A stretch of DNA of 64,000 bases from Bowmanella sp. JS7-9 (GCF_004329715.1 NZ_JXSY01000005.1:186001-250000), one strand, 5' to 3'; counted from the first letter of the stretch, positions 37,222-46,563 are shown. The notes: generated by a model not told the origin, from the letters alone. Numbers and translations are program-made.

Positions 37222-40200
37222 ATGAAAACATTTATGTTTAAACGCAAACCACTTGCAACAAGTATGTCGCTGATTCTCGGCGCTACCAGCATGCTGAGTG
37301 CTCAGGCTTTTGCGCAAGAGCAAGAGAATGCGGAGAAAAAAGATACAGCCATTGAGGTGATCTCCGTAAAAGGTATTAAAGGCAGTTTGATCAAAGCGAT
37401 GGACATAAAACGCGAATCTCAAGGGATCGTGGATGCCATCACTGCAGAAGACATGGGTAAGTTCCCAGATACTAACCTGGCTGAGTCACTGCAACGTATC
37501 ACCGGTGTATCTATCGACCGTTCAAATGGTGAAGGTAGCCGGATTACCGTTCGCGGTTTGGGCCCAGACTACAACCTGGTTACACTGAACGGCCGCCATA
37601 TGCCAGCTTCTTCACTGGAAGCGACCAACGCGTCTTCATCGCGTTCATATGATTTTGCCAACATCGCTTCAGAAGGCATTGCCGGCGTTGAAGTATTCAA
37701 AACCGGTCGCTCTGACGTATCTACCGGTGGTATGGGTGCAACGGTTAATATCGTTACGACCAAGCCATTAAACGATCCGGGTATGAAAGCTACCTTTGGT
37801 GTTAAGGGTGTTATTGACCAGTCTTCTGACGAAGGCGATAGCATCACCCCGGAATTCTCTGGTTTATACAGCAACACCTTTGCTGACGACACATTCGGTG
37901 TGGCGTTATCAGGCTCTTACCAGGAGCGCCAAAGCGGCAACGCACAGGCTAACGTAGGTGGATGGCGTACTTTCCCGGGTAACATCAATGGTTACGACTG
38001 GGGTGGCGGCAATGCTGACTGGGGTGGTTTAATCCCGGATGGCGAAAATGCGTATCAGAATTACCCGGCTACAACGGATGTATATTCTGTACCACAAAGC
38101 CTGGGCTATGCATTCCACGAAGTTAAACGTGTACGTACCAATGGTCAGTTGACGCTGCAATATCAACCAAATGATGCGCTGCGTACTACCCTGGATTACA
38201 CCTACGCCAAAAACGAAGTAAATGACCGTTACAATGACGTGTCTGCCTGGTTCAACTTCGGTCCATCGACTGGTGTATTCTCTGATGGTCCGGTTGTCGC
38301 TCCATTAGTTTACTCTGAAGCCTTTGGCGCCCCTGGCGATTTGGCAATGGGTGCAGGTAACTACTCTACCGTTAACGAAAACAAATCATTAGGCTTTAAT
38401 GCAGCTTATAAGGTTAACGACAACCTGAAACTGGAACTGGACGTGCATGATTCATCTGCCACTTCCAGCCCGGACAGCCCATATGGCAGCAACAACACCA
38501 TGGGTACTGCGACCTGGGTACGTGCGGTAACCACTGCCTACTTTGATACGCCGCTGCCTGTACTGGAAATCACCTATCCGGATGGTTTCAACGGTATTCA
38601 GGCTGCTGATATGCGTATTACTGGTAGCTCATTCCGTAACAGCCAGATGCGCAGTGACGTCTCTCAGTACCAATTGAAAGGTAACTATGCATTTGACGAA
38701 GGGATCGTAACCAGTATCGACTTCGGCGTAGGTAATGTAGAAGTGAAAAACCGCTCTGCATTCTCTAACGTGCAACAGGACAACTGGGGTGGTTTAGGTG
38801 ACGCGGGCGACATTCCGCTGGATGCCTTCACACTGGATACCATCAGCGACAAATTTGATGTCGCTGGAGCGAATGCTCCGGGAATGCTCGAAGAATTCTT
38901 CAGATGGGATTTCGATCAGTTACGCGCCATTGCCGACTCTACTTACGGTGCATTAGGCTCAGTAGGTGATTGTGGCACTTCATTCTGTGCCTCATCTAAC
39001 ATGACAACAGACCGTCGTACTACAGAAGACTCCACGTCTGCCTATGTACAGGTCAACATGGAAGGTGAAGCTGGCGACATGATGTGGAACCTGTCAGCAG
39101 GTCTGCGTTATGAGCAAACAGACGTAGTTTCTCGTGCTTTAGTACCTACCTACAGCAATATTGCCTGGGCAGGTGACAATGAGTTCAATCTGGTTGCAAC
39201 AGGTGATCAAGAGTTTACTGAGCTCAAAGGCGACTATAGCAACTTGCTGCCAAGCATCGATTTCAGCATTGATCTGACTGACGATATGAAACTCCGTGCT
39301 TCATACAGCAAGACAATTGCTCGTCCGTCTTACTCTGCGATTCAGGGTGGCCAAACTATCAACTCGCTGGTTCGTATTGATGGCGGTACCGGTGCACGTG
39401 GTAACCCGGGTCTGAAACCACTTGAGTCAAATAACTTTGACGTATCATTTGAGTGGTATTACGCCGAAGGTAGCTACCTGTCTGCTGGTTACTTCCGTAA
39501 AGATACTTCTAACTGGATTGGTTACACCACAGTTGAAGAACAGACGTTCAGTCTGCCTCACCCAGCGCAAGGCTCACGTTATGCTGAGGCTGTTGCAAAT
39601 GGTGCGGTAGGTAACACTGAAATCCGTCAATACATCATCGATAACTATCCTGAGACGGTAGATGCCAATGGCTTTATCCTCGGCGTAGCCGGTGATGATG
39701 CGGTTGCCACTTTCGACATTACTGTTCCGGTTAACTCCGACGACTACGTGATCGATGGATGGGAATTAGCCGTTCAGCACATCTTCGGTGACACTGGCTT
39801 CGGCGTAATTGCCAACATGACAGTGGTTGACAGCGATGCGGCATACGATAATACCAGCCGTGGCGAGCAATTCGCTGTGTTGGGATTAAGCGACTCGGCT
39901 AACCTGATCGGTTTCTATGATAAAGACGGTATTCAGGTTCGTTTAGCGTACAACACGCGTGATACCTTCCTGGCGTCAACCGTGAACGCGTTAGGCTTGC
40001 AAAACCCGATCGCCGTTGGAGATTACGCACAGTGGGATATGAACGCCAGCTATGAGTATTCAGAGAATCTGTCGTTCTTTATCGAAGGTATTAACCTGAC
40101 CGACGAGTATGTTCGCAGTCATGAGCGTAATTCATTGCAGCTCAACAACCTGACGCAAACAGGCCGTCGCTTCAACATTGGCGCGAGATACACTTTCTAA
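37222..40200 (+). CDS. TonB-dependent receptor leading the halogenase/SapC/cupin group
   Basis: 992 residues from the ATG at 37222, with GGGGAGA upstream; earlier in-frame codons add 25 basic residues ahead of the signal peptide and fall over the operator. Signal peptide MSLILGATSMLSAQAFA; TonB-box region IEVISVKGIKGSLIKA; plug with DTNLAESLQRITGVSIDRSNGEG, ITVRGLGPDYNLVTLNGRHMP and GGMGATVNIVTTKPL; a long beta barrel ending RRFNIGARYTF. One Cys pair (DCGTSFC) lies in an extracellular loop around residue 590. Placed under the glucan operators and divergent from the modular GH16 gene, it should import a glucan-derived oligosaccharide. Confidence 0.94.
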   Translation: MKTFMFKRKPLATSMSLILGATSMLSAQAFAQEQENAEKKDTAIEVISVKGIKGSLIKAMDIKRESQGIVDAITAEDMGKFPDTNLAESLQRITGVSIDRSNGEGSRITVRGLGPDYNLVTLNGRHMPASSLEATNASSSRSYDFANIASEGIAGVEVFKTGRSDVSTGGMGATVNIVTTKPLNDPGMKATFGVKGVIDQSSDEGDSITPEFSGLYSNTFADDTFGVALSGSYQERQSGNAQANVGGWRTFPGNINGYDWGGGNADWGGLIPDGENAYQNYPATTDVYSVPQSLGYAFHEVKRVRTNGQLTLQYQPNDALRTTLDYTYAKNEVNDRYNDVSAWFNFGPSTGVFSDGPVVAPLVYSEAFGAPGDLAMGAGNYSTVNENKSLGFNAAYKVNDNLKLELDVHDSSATSSPDSPYGSNNTMGTATWVRAVTTAYFDTPLPVLEITYPDGFNGIQAADMRITGSSFRNSQMRSDVSQYQLKGNYAFDEGIVTSIDFGVGNVEVKNRSAFSNVQQDNWGGLGDAGDIPLDAFTLDTISDKFDVAGANAPGMLEEFFRWDFDQLRAIADSTYGALGSVGDCGTSFCASSNMTTDRRTTEDSTSAYVQVNMEGEAGDMMWNLSAGLRYEQTDVVSRALVPTYSNIAWAGDNEFNLVATGDQEFTELKGDYSNLLPSIDFSIDLTDDMKLRASYSKTIARPSYSAIQGGQTINSLVRIDGGTGARGNPGLKPLESNNFDVSFEWYYAEGSYLSAGYFRKDTSNWIGYTTVEEQTFSLPHPAQGSRYAEAVANGAVGNTEIRQYIIDNYPETVDANGFILGVAGDDAVATFDITVPVNSDDYVIDGWELAVQHIFGDTGFGVIANMTVVDSDAAYDNTSRGEQFAVLGLSDSANLIGFYDKDGIQVRLAYNTRDTFLASTVNALGLQNPIAVGDYAQWDMNASYEYSENLSFFIEGINLTDEYVRSHERNSLQLNNLTQTGRRFNIGARYTF

Positions 40201-40219
40201 TCTCGCCAAGTGTGGTACA

Positions 40220-40249
40220 AAGTAGCCACGTATGTGGCTACTTCTTTTT
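40220..40249 (+). terminator. Terminator between the TonB receptor and the first halogenase gene
   Basis: AAGTAGCCAC-GTAT-GTGGCTACTT, a 10-bp stem followed by C and five T, 19 nt after the receptor stop and 14 nt before the next ATG. It would reduce expression of the halogenase genes relative to the receptor. Confidence 0.85.
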
Positions 40250-40262
40250 CTGAGTTTGAGTT

Positions 40263-41801
40263 ATGCGTAGTATGCAAAGCCAAATTGTCATTGTCGGTGG
40301 TGGATCTGCTGGTTGGTTGACGGCTGGTGTGCTTGCGTCAGAATTCAAACACACCCCTGATATCAACATTACGCTGATTGAATCGTCCGATGTGCCTACC
40401 ATAGGCGTTGGCGAAGGCACCTGGCCATCCATGCGTGCAACGCTGGAACGAATTGGCCTCAGCGAAAATGCTCTGATCCAACACTGTAACGCCACGTTTA
40501 AACAAGGCTCATTATTCCGTCAATGGCGCAATAACTCGCCGCAAGACCGTTATCACCACCCGTTTACTGCGCCGCAGGCCAGCAATCAGTTTGATCTGGC
40601 ACCCCATTGGCTGCCGTTTGCTGAGCAAGTACCTTTTGCGTTCGCAATGAGCACGCAACCGGCAATGATCGAAGCTGGACGTGGCCCCAAAAACATCAGT
40701 ACGCCACAATACGCCTTTGTGCAGAACTACGGCTATCACCTCGATGCCGGCAAGTTTGTCTCATTGCTCAAACAACACTGCGTAACACAACTTGGCGTGC
40801 GTCATATTGTTGATAACGTAACGGATGTTGTTGGTGATAAAGACGACGTCATTCAACAGGTGATGACCGAAAAAAATGGTGCCGTCTGCGGCGAATTATT
40901 TATCGACTGCAGCGGTTTTGCCGCGTTACTGATCGAAAAACATTACGGCATTAAACTGCACAAGCAAGATCATGTACTTTTCAATGATAACGCATTGGCA
41001 GTACAGGTGCCCTACGCTGCTGACGATACGCCCATCGCCAGCGCGACCTTATCAACGGCACAAACCGCGGGCTGGATTTGGGATATTGGCCTGCAAACCC
41101 GGCGTGGTGTGGGCTACGTATATTCCTCTGCACATTCGAGTTCAGACGAAGCCATGCAGACCCTTGACCGCTATTTGGGCGGCTTGCCTGCCGACAGCCG
41201 GGTGAGAGAAATTCCGATTGTTCCTGGTTACCGCGAGGTGTTCTGGCACCATAACTGTGTCGCTGTGGGATTGTCAGCCGGATTTATCGAACCATTAGAA
41301 GCGTCAGCACTGGTATTAATCGAATTGGCGGCCAGCTTTATCGCTGAGCAACTGCCGTTTGATAGCCACAGTATGAAAACCGTCAGCCAACGTTACAATC
41401 AGACGTTTACGTATCGCTGGCAACGCATTATTGAATTTTTAAAACTGCACTATGTACTATCGTCACGGGACGACAGCGATTACTGGCGAGACAATCGCGC
41501 GGCGAGTAGTCAGCCAGAATCTTTACAGGCATTACTAGCATTGTGGCAAACCCAGTGCCCTAGCCGTTATGACTTTCCAATGGCGGAAGAAATGTTTCCG
41601 GCCGCAAGCTACCAATATATTTATTACGGCATGGGAGGCCAATCCCATCTGCCACCTAAAGCCTCGATTGCGCGTTACGCCGAGCGAGCCATGCAGGAAT
41701 TTAGTCAGGTGCGACAGCAATCCGCTAACCTGGCCCGACAACTACCTTCTCATCGCGAGCTGATTGAAAAAATCGCCGCTTATGGACTTCAAAAAATTTA
41801 G
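40263..41801 (+). CDS. Flavin-dependent tryptophan-halogenase-like protein (first copy)
   Basis: 512 residues. FAD-binding Rossmann motif IVIVGGGSAGWLTAG at the N-terminus; VGEGTWP (family GVGEATxP); ATFKQGSLFRQW with the conserved Lys; GWIWDIGLQ where the halogenase signature WxWxIP ends in Gly instead of Pro; and SAGFIEPLEAS, which contains the Glu paired with the Lys in PrnA-type enzymes. The fold is therefore that of flavin halogenases, but activity and substrate are not established for these TonB-locus members. It is the first of four tightly packed genes (gap 7 nt to the sapC gene) behind a terminator that follows the receptor. Confidence 0.88.
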   Translation: MRSMQSQIVIVGGGSAGWLTAGVLASEFKHTPDINITLIESSDVPTIGVGEGTWPSMRATLERIGLSENALIQHCNATFKQGSLFRQWRNNSPQDRYHHPFTAPQASNQFDLAPHWLPFAEQVPFAFAMSTQPAMIEAGRGPKNISTPQYAFVQNYGYHLDAGKFVSLLKQHCVTQLGVRHIVDNVTDVVGDKDDVIQQVMTEKNGAVCGELFIDCSGFAALLIEKHYGIKLHKQDHVLFNDNALAVQVPYAADDTPIASATLSTAQTAGWIWDIGLQTRRGVGYVYSSAHSSSDEAMQTLDRYLGGLPADSRVREIPIVPGYREVFWHHNCVAVGLSAGFIEPLEASALVLIELAASFIAEQLPFDSHSMKTVSQRYNQTFTYRWQRIIEFLKLHYVLSSRDDSDYWRDNRAASSQPESLQALLALWQTQCPSRYDFPMAEEMFPAASYQYIYYGMGGQSHLPPKASIARYAERAMQEFSQVRQQSANLARQLPSHRELIEKIAAYGLQKI

Positions 41802-41808
41802 GATGCTT

Positions 41809-42519
41809 ATGAACAACGCCACAATCCAAGCTTTGAATAATGTCGACCATAAAGATCTGAAAGTGATCACGCATCCAGGCGCAGCCTACGGTGATGCGGT
41901 CATGCTGTCACTGGTTGTGTTACCTGAATTTCGTCATGCACAAAGCGTTTATCCGTTGGTGTTTCATAAAAACCCACAAACGGGAGAGTTTTACCCCGTT
42001 GCGCTATTTGGATTCAGCGACAGAGAAAATCTGTTTTTACATGGAGATCAATGGGCAGCGGGCTACGTGCCTTTGTATCAACAGCGAGGCCCATTTTTAA
42101 TTGGTCAGAATAATGGTCAACAAACTGTGCACATCAACGTGGATCACCCACGGATCAGCAAGGATGAGGGTGAGCCATTATTTCTGGAATTAGGTGGTCA
42201 TGCTCCGTTGCTGGAAAAAGTGATTAACTTGCTCGACACCTTGCATCATGGCATCAGCATGAACAAAGCCTTTATCGAAGCCTTACTCAAGCATGAATTA
42301 ATTGAGTCTTTCTCATTAGATGTCTCGCTGAATAACGGCCAAAAACATCAGTTGCTCGGGTTTTATACCATTAACGAAGATAAACTAAATGGCCTCGATG
42401 GGGCGGCACTGGGCGAGTTGAGTGCGGCCGGCCATTTAGAGCCAATTTATATGATGTTGGCGTCGCAGGCGCAATTTTCTAATCTGCTTGCAATGAAAAA
42501 TCGTCAGGCTCAGGCATGA
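41809..42519 (+). CDS. SapC family protein (PF07277 type)
   Basis: 236 residues from the ATG at 41809, which has AGGA about 6 nt upstream; in-frame TTG/ATG codons further 5' overlap the halogenase. Recognisable features are the start VDHKDLKVITHPGAAYGDAVM, LPEFRHAQSVYPLVFHK, GEFYPVALFGFSDRENLFL and the C-terminal IEPIYMMLASQAQFSNLLAMKNR. The name comes from Campylobacter S-layer loci, not from the peptide transporter SapC. Function is unknown, although in many Alteromonadales and Sphingomonadales it travels with TonB receptors, cupin_8 and halogenase-like genes, as here. It overlaps the next gene by 4 nt. Confidence 0.87.
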   Translation: MNNATIQALNNVDHKDLKVITHPGAAYGDAVMLSLVVLPEFRHAQSVYPLVFHKNPQTGEFYPVALFGFSDRENLFLHGDQWAAGYVPLYQQRGPFLIGQNNGQQTVHINVDHPRISKDEGEPLFLELGGHAPLLEKVINLLDTLHHGISMNKAFIEALLKHELIESFSLDVSLNNGQKHQLLGFYTINEDKLNGLDGAALGELSAAGHLEPIYMMLASQAQFSNLLAMKNRQAQA

Positions 42520-43520
42520 CACAAAAGTCCGCCATCAGAGAGATTACAGGTACAACGCTGGCGTCTTTAACGCCGGCTGACGTGGCAGGTGATCGTCCTG
42601 TTGTATGGCGTAATTTGGCCAATGACTGGCCTGTGATTCAACAGGCTCGTGAGTCAGATGCCGATTTTATTGCGACCCTGTGTAGTTACGACGCCGGTCT
42701 ACCGATTACCTTGTACCGCGCTGATGCCAGCGCGGATGGCCGGATCTTTTATAACGATGATATGACGGGGTTCAATTTTAGTCCCGAGCATGCCTCGTTT
42801 GCCGAATTCACTGCGCAACTTCTGAATCCAAAGGAAGCCAATGACACGCTGTATATGGGCTCTACCATGCTCAGCCGTTGGTTTCCGGCATTTAGTCAGG
42901 CTAATCCGCTGCCTTTGGCATCATTGCATCCGCTGGTAAGTTTGTGGGTTGGTAACCAAAGCCATGTGGCTGCGCACTTCGACTTCCCGGATAATCTGGC
43001 AATTGTGATTGCCGGCCGTCGACGGTTTACCCTGTTTCCACCAGAGCAGGTCAGCAATCTTTATATTGGGCCGCTGGAGTTCACCCCTGCAGGTCAACCG
43101 ATCAGCCTGGTCGATGCCAGAAATCCAGATTTCACGCGTTTTCCACGATATAAAACCGCCCTGGAACACGCCATCACCGTTGAACTTGAACCCGGCGATG
43201 CGCTGTATATTCCCAGCATGTGGTGGCATCAGGTGGAAAGCCTTGCGCCGGTAAACGGCTTAGTGAATTTTTGGTGGCGCAGTACGCCACATTTCTTAGG
43301 CAATCCATTTGATGCCTTACGCCATTGTTTGCTTTCCGTTGGGCAGTTGCCAGCACATCAACGGCTAGCATGGCAGGCGATGTTTGAGCATTTTGTGTTT
43401 AACCGCGCGGACGATACCTTTGCCCATATCCCTGAGCACAACAGAGGCGCAGTGGGTGAGATAGATGAAACAACCGCACGACGCTTACGTGCCGATCTGT
43501 TAAATAAATTTAATCGCTAG
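42516..43520 (+). CDS. Cupin-like (JmjC/cupin_8) putative 2-oxoglutarate-dependent dioxygenase
   Basis: 334 residues. The core resembles cupin_8/JmjC hydroxylases: LWVGNQSHVAAHFDFPDNLAIVIAGRRRFTLFPPEQ, where HFD supplies the HxD metal ligands and GRRRFTLFPP the following strand; YIGPLEFTP; and LEPGDALYIPSMWWHQVESL, where the distal His completes the facial triad. Such proteins hydroxylate amino-acid side chains in peptides or proteins, using Fe(II) and 2-oxoglutarate. No signal peptide, so cytoplasmic. It is coupled to sapC by ATGA and lies 12 nt before the second halogenase gene, suggesting joint modification of a common substrate. Confidence 0.87.
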   Translation: MTQKSAIREITGTTLASLTPADVAGDRPVVWRNLANDWPVIQQARESDADFIATLCSYDAGLPITLYRADASADGRIFYNDDMTGFNFSPEHASFAEFTAQLLNPKEANDTLYMGSTMLSRWFPAFSQANPLPLASLHPLVSLWVGNQSHVAAHFDFPDNLAIVIAGRRRFTLFPPEQVSNLYIGPLEFTPAGQPISLVDARNPDFTRFPRYKTALEHAITVELEPGDALYIPSMWWHQVESLAPVNGLVNFWWRSTPHFLGNPFDALRHCLLSVGQLPAHQRLAWQAMFEHFVFNRADDTFAHIPEHNRGAVGEIDETTARRLRADLLNKFNR

Positions 43521-43532
43521 AGTGATGCCACT

Positions 43533-45023
43533 ATGACCATGCACACCATAAAACGAATCATAATTGCCGGCGGGGGTACCGCAGGCTGGATGGCCGCCGC
43601 GTCATTCGGAAAATTACTGGGCAAAACCTTAGATATTACCCTGGTCGAGTCGGACGAAATTGGTACCGTAGGCGTTGGCGAAGCAACCATTCCACCGCTA
43701 TTGACCTTGCATAAACTGCTGAATATTAATGAGCAGGAATTTATGGCCGCGACCAATGCCACATTTAAATTAGGGATCTCTTTTGAAAATTGGCGCAATG
43801 TTGACGAGGACTATATTCACTCATTTGGCACAACAGGCAAGGATTGCTGGGCAGCCGGATTTCAACACTTCTGGATGAAAGGCCAGCAATTAGGCATTGC
43901 TGCAGAATACGGCGATTATTGCCCAGAATTGATTGCCGCGCAGCAGAACAAATTCGCGTTATTGAATAATCACAGCATCAATTATGCCTATCATCTGGAT
44001 GCGACTCGCTACGCAGGCTTTTTGCGCAAAATTGCAGAAATGCACGGTGTTAAGCGGGTTGAAGGCAAAATCGACAAAGTGCACAAGTGTCAGGACAGCG
44101 GCAATATTACTGCCTTACAACTGCAATCGGGTCAGATAATTGAAGGTGACCTTTTTATCGATTGCACCGGCTTTCGTGCACTGCTGATTGAACAGGCTTT
44201 GCATGTAGGGTATGACGACTGGACGCATATTTTGCCCTGCGACTCAGCATTGGCGGTGCAGACCACATCCGTAGAAGAGCCAATTCCTTATACTCGTTCT
44301 ATTGCTCATGAATGGGGCTGGCAGTGGAAAATACCCCTGCAAAACCGGGTTGGTAACGGCGTGGTTTACTGCAGTAAATACGTATCCGACGATGAGGCCA
44401 AAGCGCGCTTACTGGCAAGTGTCACAGGCGACTGTTTGACAGAACCCCGCCTGATTAAATTTAAAACCGGGCAACGTCGCAAACACTGGCATAAGAACTG
44501 TGTGGCAATCGGATTATCCTCTGGGTTTATTGAGCCCCTCGAGTCCACCAGTATTCATTTAATCCAGCGCAGCATTGTAAGACTGCTGCAAATGCTGCCT
44601 TACAACCAGATCGAGCAAAGCGACATTGATGAGTTCAATCAACAGACCGAACACGAAGTGAATAACATTCGGGACTTCATCGTATTGCACTATCACGTCA
44701 CTAATCGCAGTGACAGCCCATTTTGGAATCACTGTCGTAATATGGATATCCCTGCGTCTCTGCAACATCGTATCGACCTGTTTAAGCGTACCGGCCGGGT
44801 CTTCAAAGTGCCGAATGAACTGTTTGGCGAAAATTCCTGGGTGCAGGTGATGCTGGGACAAGGGCTGTTACCTGAGCAATATCACCCGATCGTCGACATG
44901 ATGAGTGAACAAGAATTGGATGAATTTTTGAAACACATTCAATCCAATGTGCAACGCCTGGTTGCGCAACTCCCTAGTCATCAGACATTTATTCAACATT
45001 ATTGCCCTACCCGCGTCGCCTGA
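43533..45023 (+). CDS. Flavin-dependent tryptophan-halogenase-like protein (second copy)
   Basis: 496 residues. All the classical signatures are intact: IIIAGGGTAGWMAAA (FAD), GVGEATIPPLL, ATFKLGISFENW with the conserved Lys, WGWQWKIPLQ (complete WxWxIP) and SSGFIEPLEST with the conserved Glu. It is closer to tryptophan 7-halogenase-type enzymes than the first copy, although a flavin reductase partner is not seen in the window. It ends the four-gene group; a terminator hairpin overlaps its stop codon. The two halogenase genes are paralogous (similar length and order of motifs) but clearly divergent. Confidence 0.9.
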   Translation: MTMHTIKRIIIAGGGTAGWMAAASFGKLLGKTLDITLVESDEIGTVGVGEATIPPLLTLHKLLNINEQEFMAATNATFKLGISFENWRNVDEDYIHSFGTTGKDCWAAGFQHFWMKGQQLGIAAEYGDYCPELIAAQQNKFALLNNHSINYAYHLDATRYAGFLRKIAEMHGVKRVEGKIDKVHKCQDSGNITALQLQSGQIIEGDLFIDCTGFRALLIEQALHVGYDDWTHILPCDSALAVQTTSVEEPIPYTRSIAHEWGWQWKIPLQNRVGNGVVYCSKYVSDDEAKARLLASVTGDCLTEPRLIKFKTGQRRKHWHKNCVAIGLSSGFIEPLESTSIHLIQRSIVRLLQMLPYNQIEQSDIDEFNQQTEHEVNNIRDFIVLHYHVTNRSDSPFWNHCRNMDIPASLQHRIDLFKRTGRVFKVPNELFGENSWVQVMLGQGLLPEQYHPIVDMMSEQELDEFLKHIQSNVQRLVAQLPSHQTFIQHYCPTRVA

Positions 45024-45033
45024 CGCGGGTTTT
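45009..45033 (+). terminator. Terminator at the end of the halogenase group
   Basis: ACCCGCGTC-GCCT-GACGCGGGT, a 9-bp GC-rich stem that includes the stop codon of the second halogenase, followed by TTTTCC. The T run is short, so efficiency may be moderate. Confidence 0.75.
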
Positions 45034-45135
45034 CCTCGTTTCGTCCACTAACAGAAAATTTCCGACTAATTTGGCTACGCTGACACGTCAGCGCCTGTTA
45101 GCATGCTTGGCAAATAACAACATCAGGGAATACTC

Positions 45136-46530
45136 ATGAACCGAATGTCTTTTCGTCCGGCACTGTTGTGTCTGGCCTTGCTGGGGCTAAATGCCAACGC
45201 TGCACTGACACCAGAACAAACCGCCACATTGGACAAACTCCATCAGCACGTCAGTCAACACACCCAAAGCTATTCGCTGGTTGAGTCACTGACCACCGAA
45301 GTGGGCCACCGTATGGCGGGATCCGAAGGCGATCGTAAAGCCGTGGCTTGGGCGATGGACATGATGCAGGGGCTGGGCTTTGACAAAGTATGGAAAGAGC
45401 CATTCGAGGTTCATCCCTGGACCCGCGGTGATTTATCTATCCAAATCAGTGGCCCTTATCCACACACGCTGGAAGGCCTGGCCTTAGGTGGTAGCGTGGG
45501 TACGGACGGCAACACCCTCAACGCAGAGGTGGTGTATTTCCCTGATTTCGCAGCACTAAAAGACGCCAGACCGGGCAGCCTGGACGGTAAAATCGCTTAT
45601 GTCGGTTTTCGTATGAGCCGCCATAAAGATGGCCATGGTTATGGTGAGGCAGTAGGTGCCCGTGGTGCTGGTGCATCAGTTGCGGCGGAAAAAGGTGCAA
45701 TTGCATTTGTCTTACGTTCAGTCGGGACCGATAACAACCGCCATGGCCATACCGGCATGATGCGCTATCAGGATGGGGTTGCCCGTATTCCGGCTGTGGC
45801 AATTTCTAACCCGGATGCAGACCTGTTGGAAAATCAACTTAAACGCGGCCAACCAGTGCAACTTAGCCTAAACGTTGGGGCGAAACGTCATGACGACCAA
45901 AGCGTGACGTCTTATAACGTGATGGGTGAAATCACCGGTAGTGAATTTCCCGAGCAAATCATTGCACTTGGCGCGCACCTGGACAGCTGGGATGTAGGTA
46001 CCGGTGCCGTCGATGACGGCTTGGGTGTGGGTATGACAATCAGCGCAGCGCATCAGGTGGCGTCGTTCACCGGGCGACCAAAACGCACCATCCGTGTGAT
46101 TCTGTTTGGAGCAGAAGAAGTCGGTCTGTTAGGTGCCCGCGCCTATGTGGCCGCCCACAAAGATGAGCTTGCCAATCACCAGATGGGCTTTGAATGGGAT
46201 TTTGGTAACGGCAATATTTACCAGATGACGCCGGGCGTTGGCCCTATGGCACTGGCACACATACAGGACTTTGCCGACTATCTGGCGAAGCTCGGCATTT
46301 CTCTTAGCGCCCGCAATGATGCCAAAGGTCAGTCAGACATGAGTGCACTGGGTTACTCAGGCGTACCTGCGGTAAACTTTGCGCCGGATGGCAGCGACTA
46401 CTTCGACTGGCACCATACGCCTAACGACACCCTGGATAAGGTCGACCCAGAGGCACTGAAATTCAACACCTCTGTGTTTAGCCTGTTTACCTGGTTTGCT
46501 GCCAATCACCCATTTGACTTCAGGCAGTAA
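45136..46530 (+). CDS. Secreted M28 metallopeptidase with PA domain (carboxypeptidase Q-like)
   Basis: 464 residues with a signal peptide (PALLCLALLGLNANA). N-terminal part LTTEVGHRMAGSEGDRKAVAWAMDMM is typical of PGCP/CPQ-type peptidases. A PA insert (about 130-240, KIAYVGFRM, KGAIAFVLRS, IPAVAISN) precedes the di-zinc catalytic core: GAHLDSWDVGTGAVDDGLG (His and Asp ligands), FGAEEVGLLG (catalytic Glu and ligand Glu) and YFDWHHTPNDTLDKVD (last His). It would release amino acids from periplasmic or extracellular peptides. It stands alone between the halogenase terminator and the his leader. Confidence 0.9.
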   Translation: MNRMSFRPALLCLALLGLNANAALTPEQTATLDKLHQHVSQHTQSYSLVESLTTEVGHRMAGSEGDRKAVAWAMDMMQGLGFDKVWKEPFEVHPWTRGDLSIQISGPYPHTLEGLALGGSVGTDGNTLNAEVVYFPDFAALKDARPGSLDGKIAYVGFRMSRHKDGHGYGEAVGARGAGASVAAEKGAIAFVLRSVGTDNNRHGHTGMMRYQDGVARIPAVAISNPDADLLENQLKRGQPVQLSLNVGAKRHDDQSVTSYNVMGEITGSEFPEQIIALGAHLDSWDVGTGAVDDGLGVGMTISAAHQVASFTGRPKRTIRVILFGAEEVGLLGARAYVAAHKDELANHQMGFEWDFGNGNIYQMTPGVGPMALAHIQDFADYLAKLGISLSARNDAKGQSDMSALGYSGVPAVNFAPDGSDYFDWHHTPNDTLDKVDPEALKFNTSVFSLFTWFAANHPFDFRQ

Positions 46531-46539
46531 ATCACATTA

Positions 46540-46563
46540 CCCCGATGCACTCGGGCATCGGGG
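46540..46563 (+). terminator. Hairpin terminator after the M28 peptidase
   Basis: CCCCGATGC-ACTCGG-GCATCGGGG, 9-bp perfect stem 10 nt after the stop. The T run (CCCTTTTTG) comes 8 nt after the stem, so termination may be weak. Confidence 0.65.
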
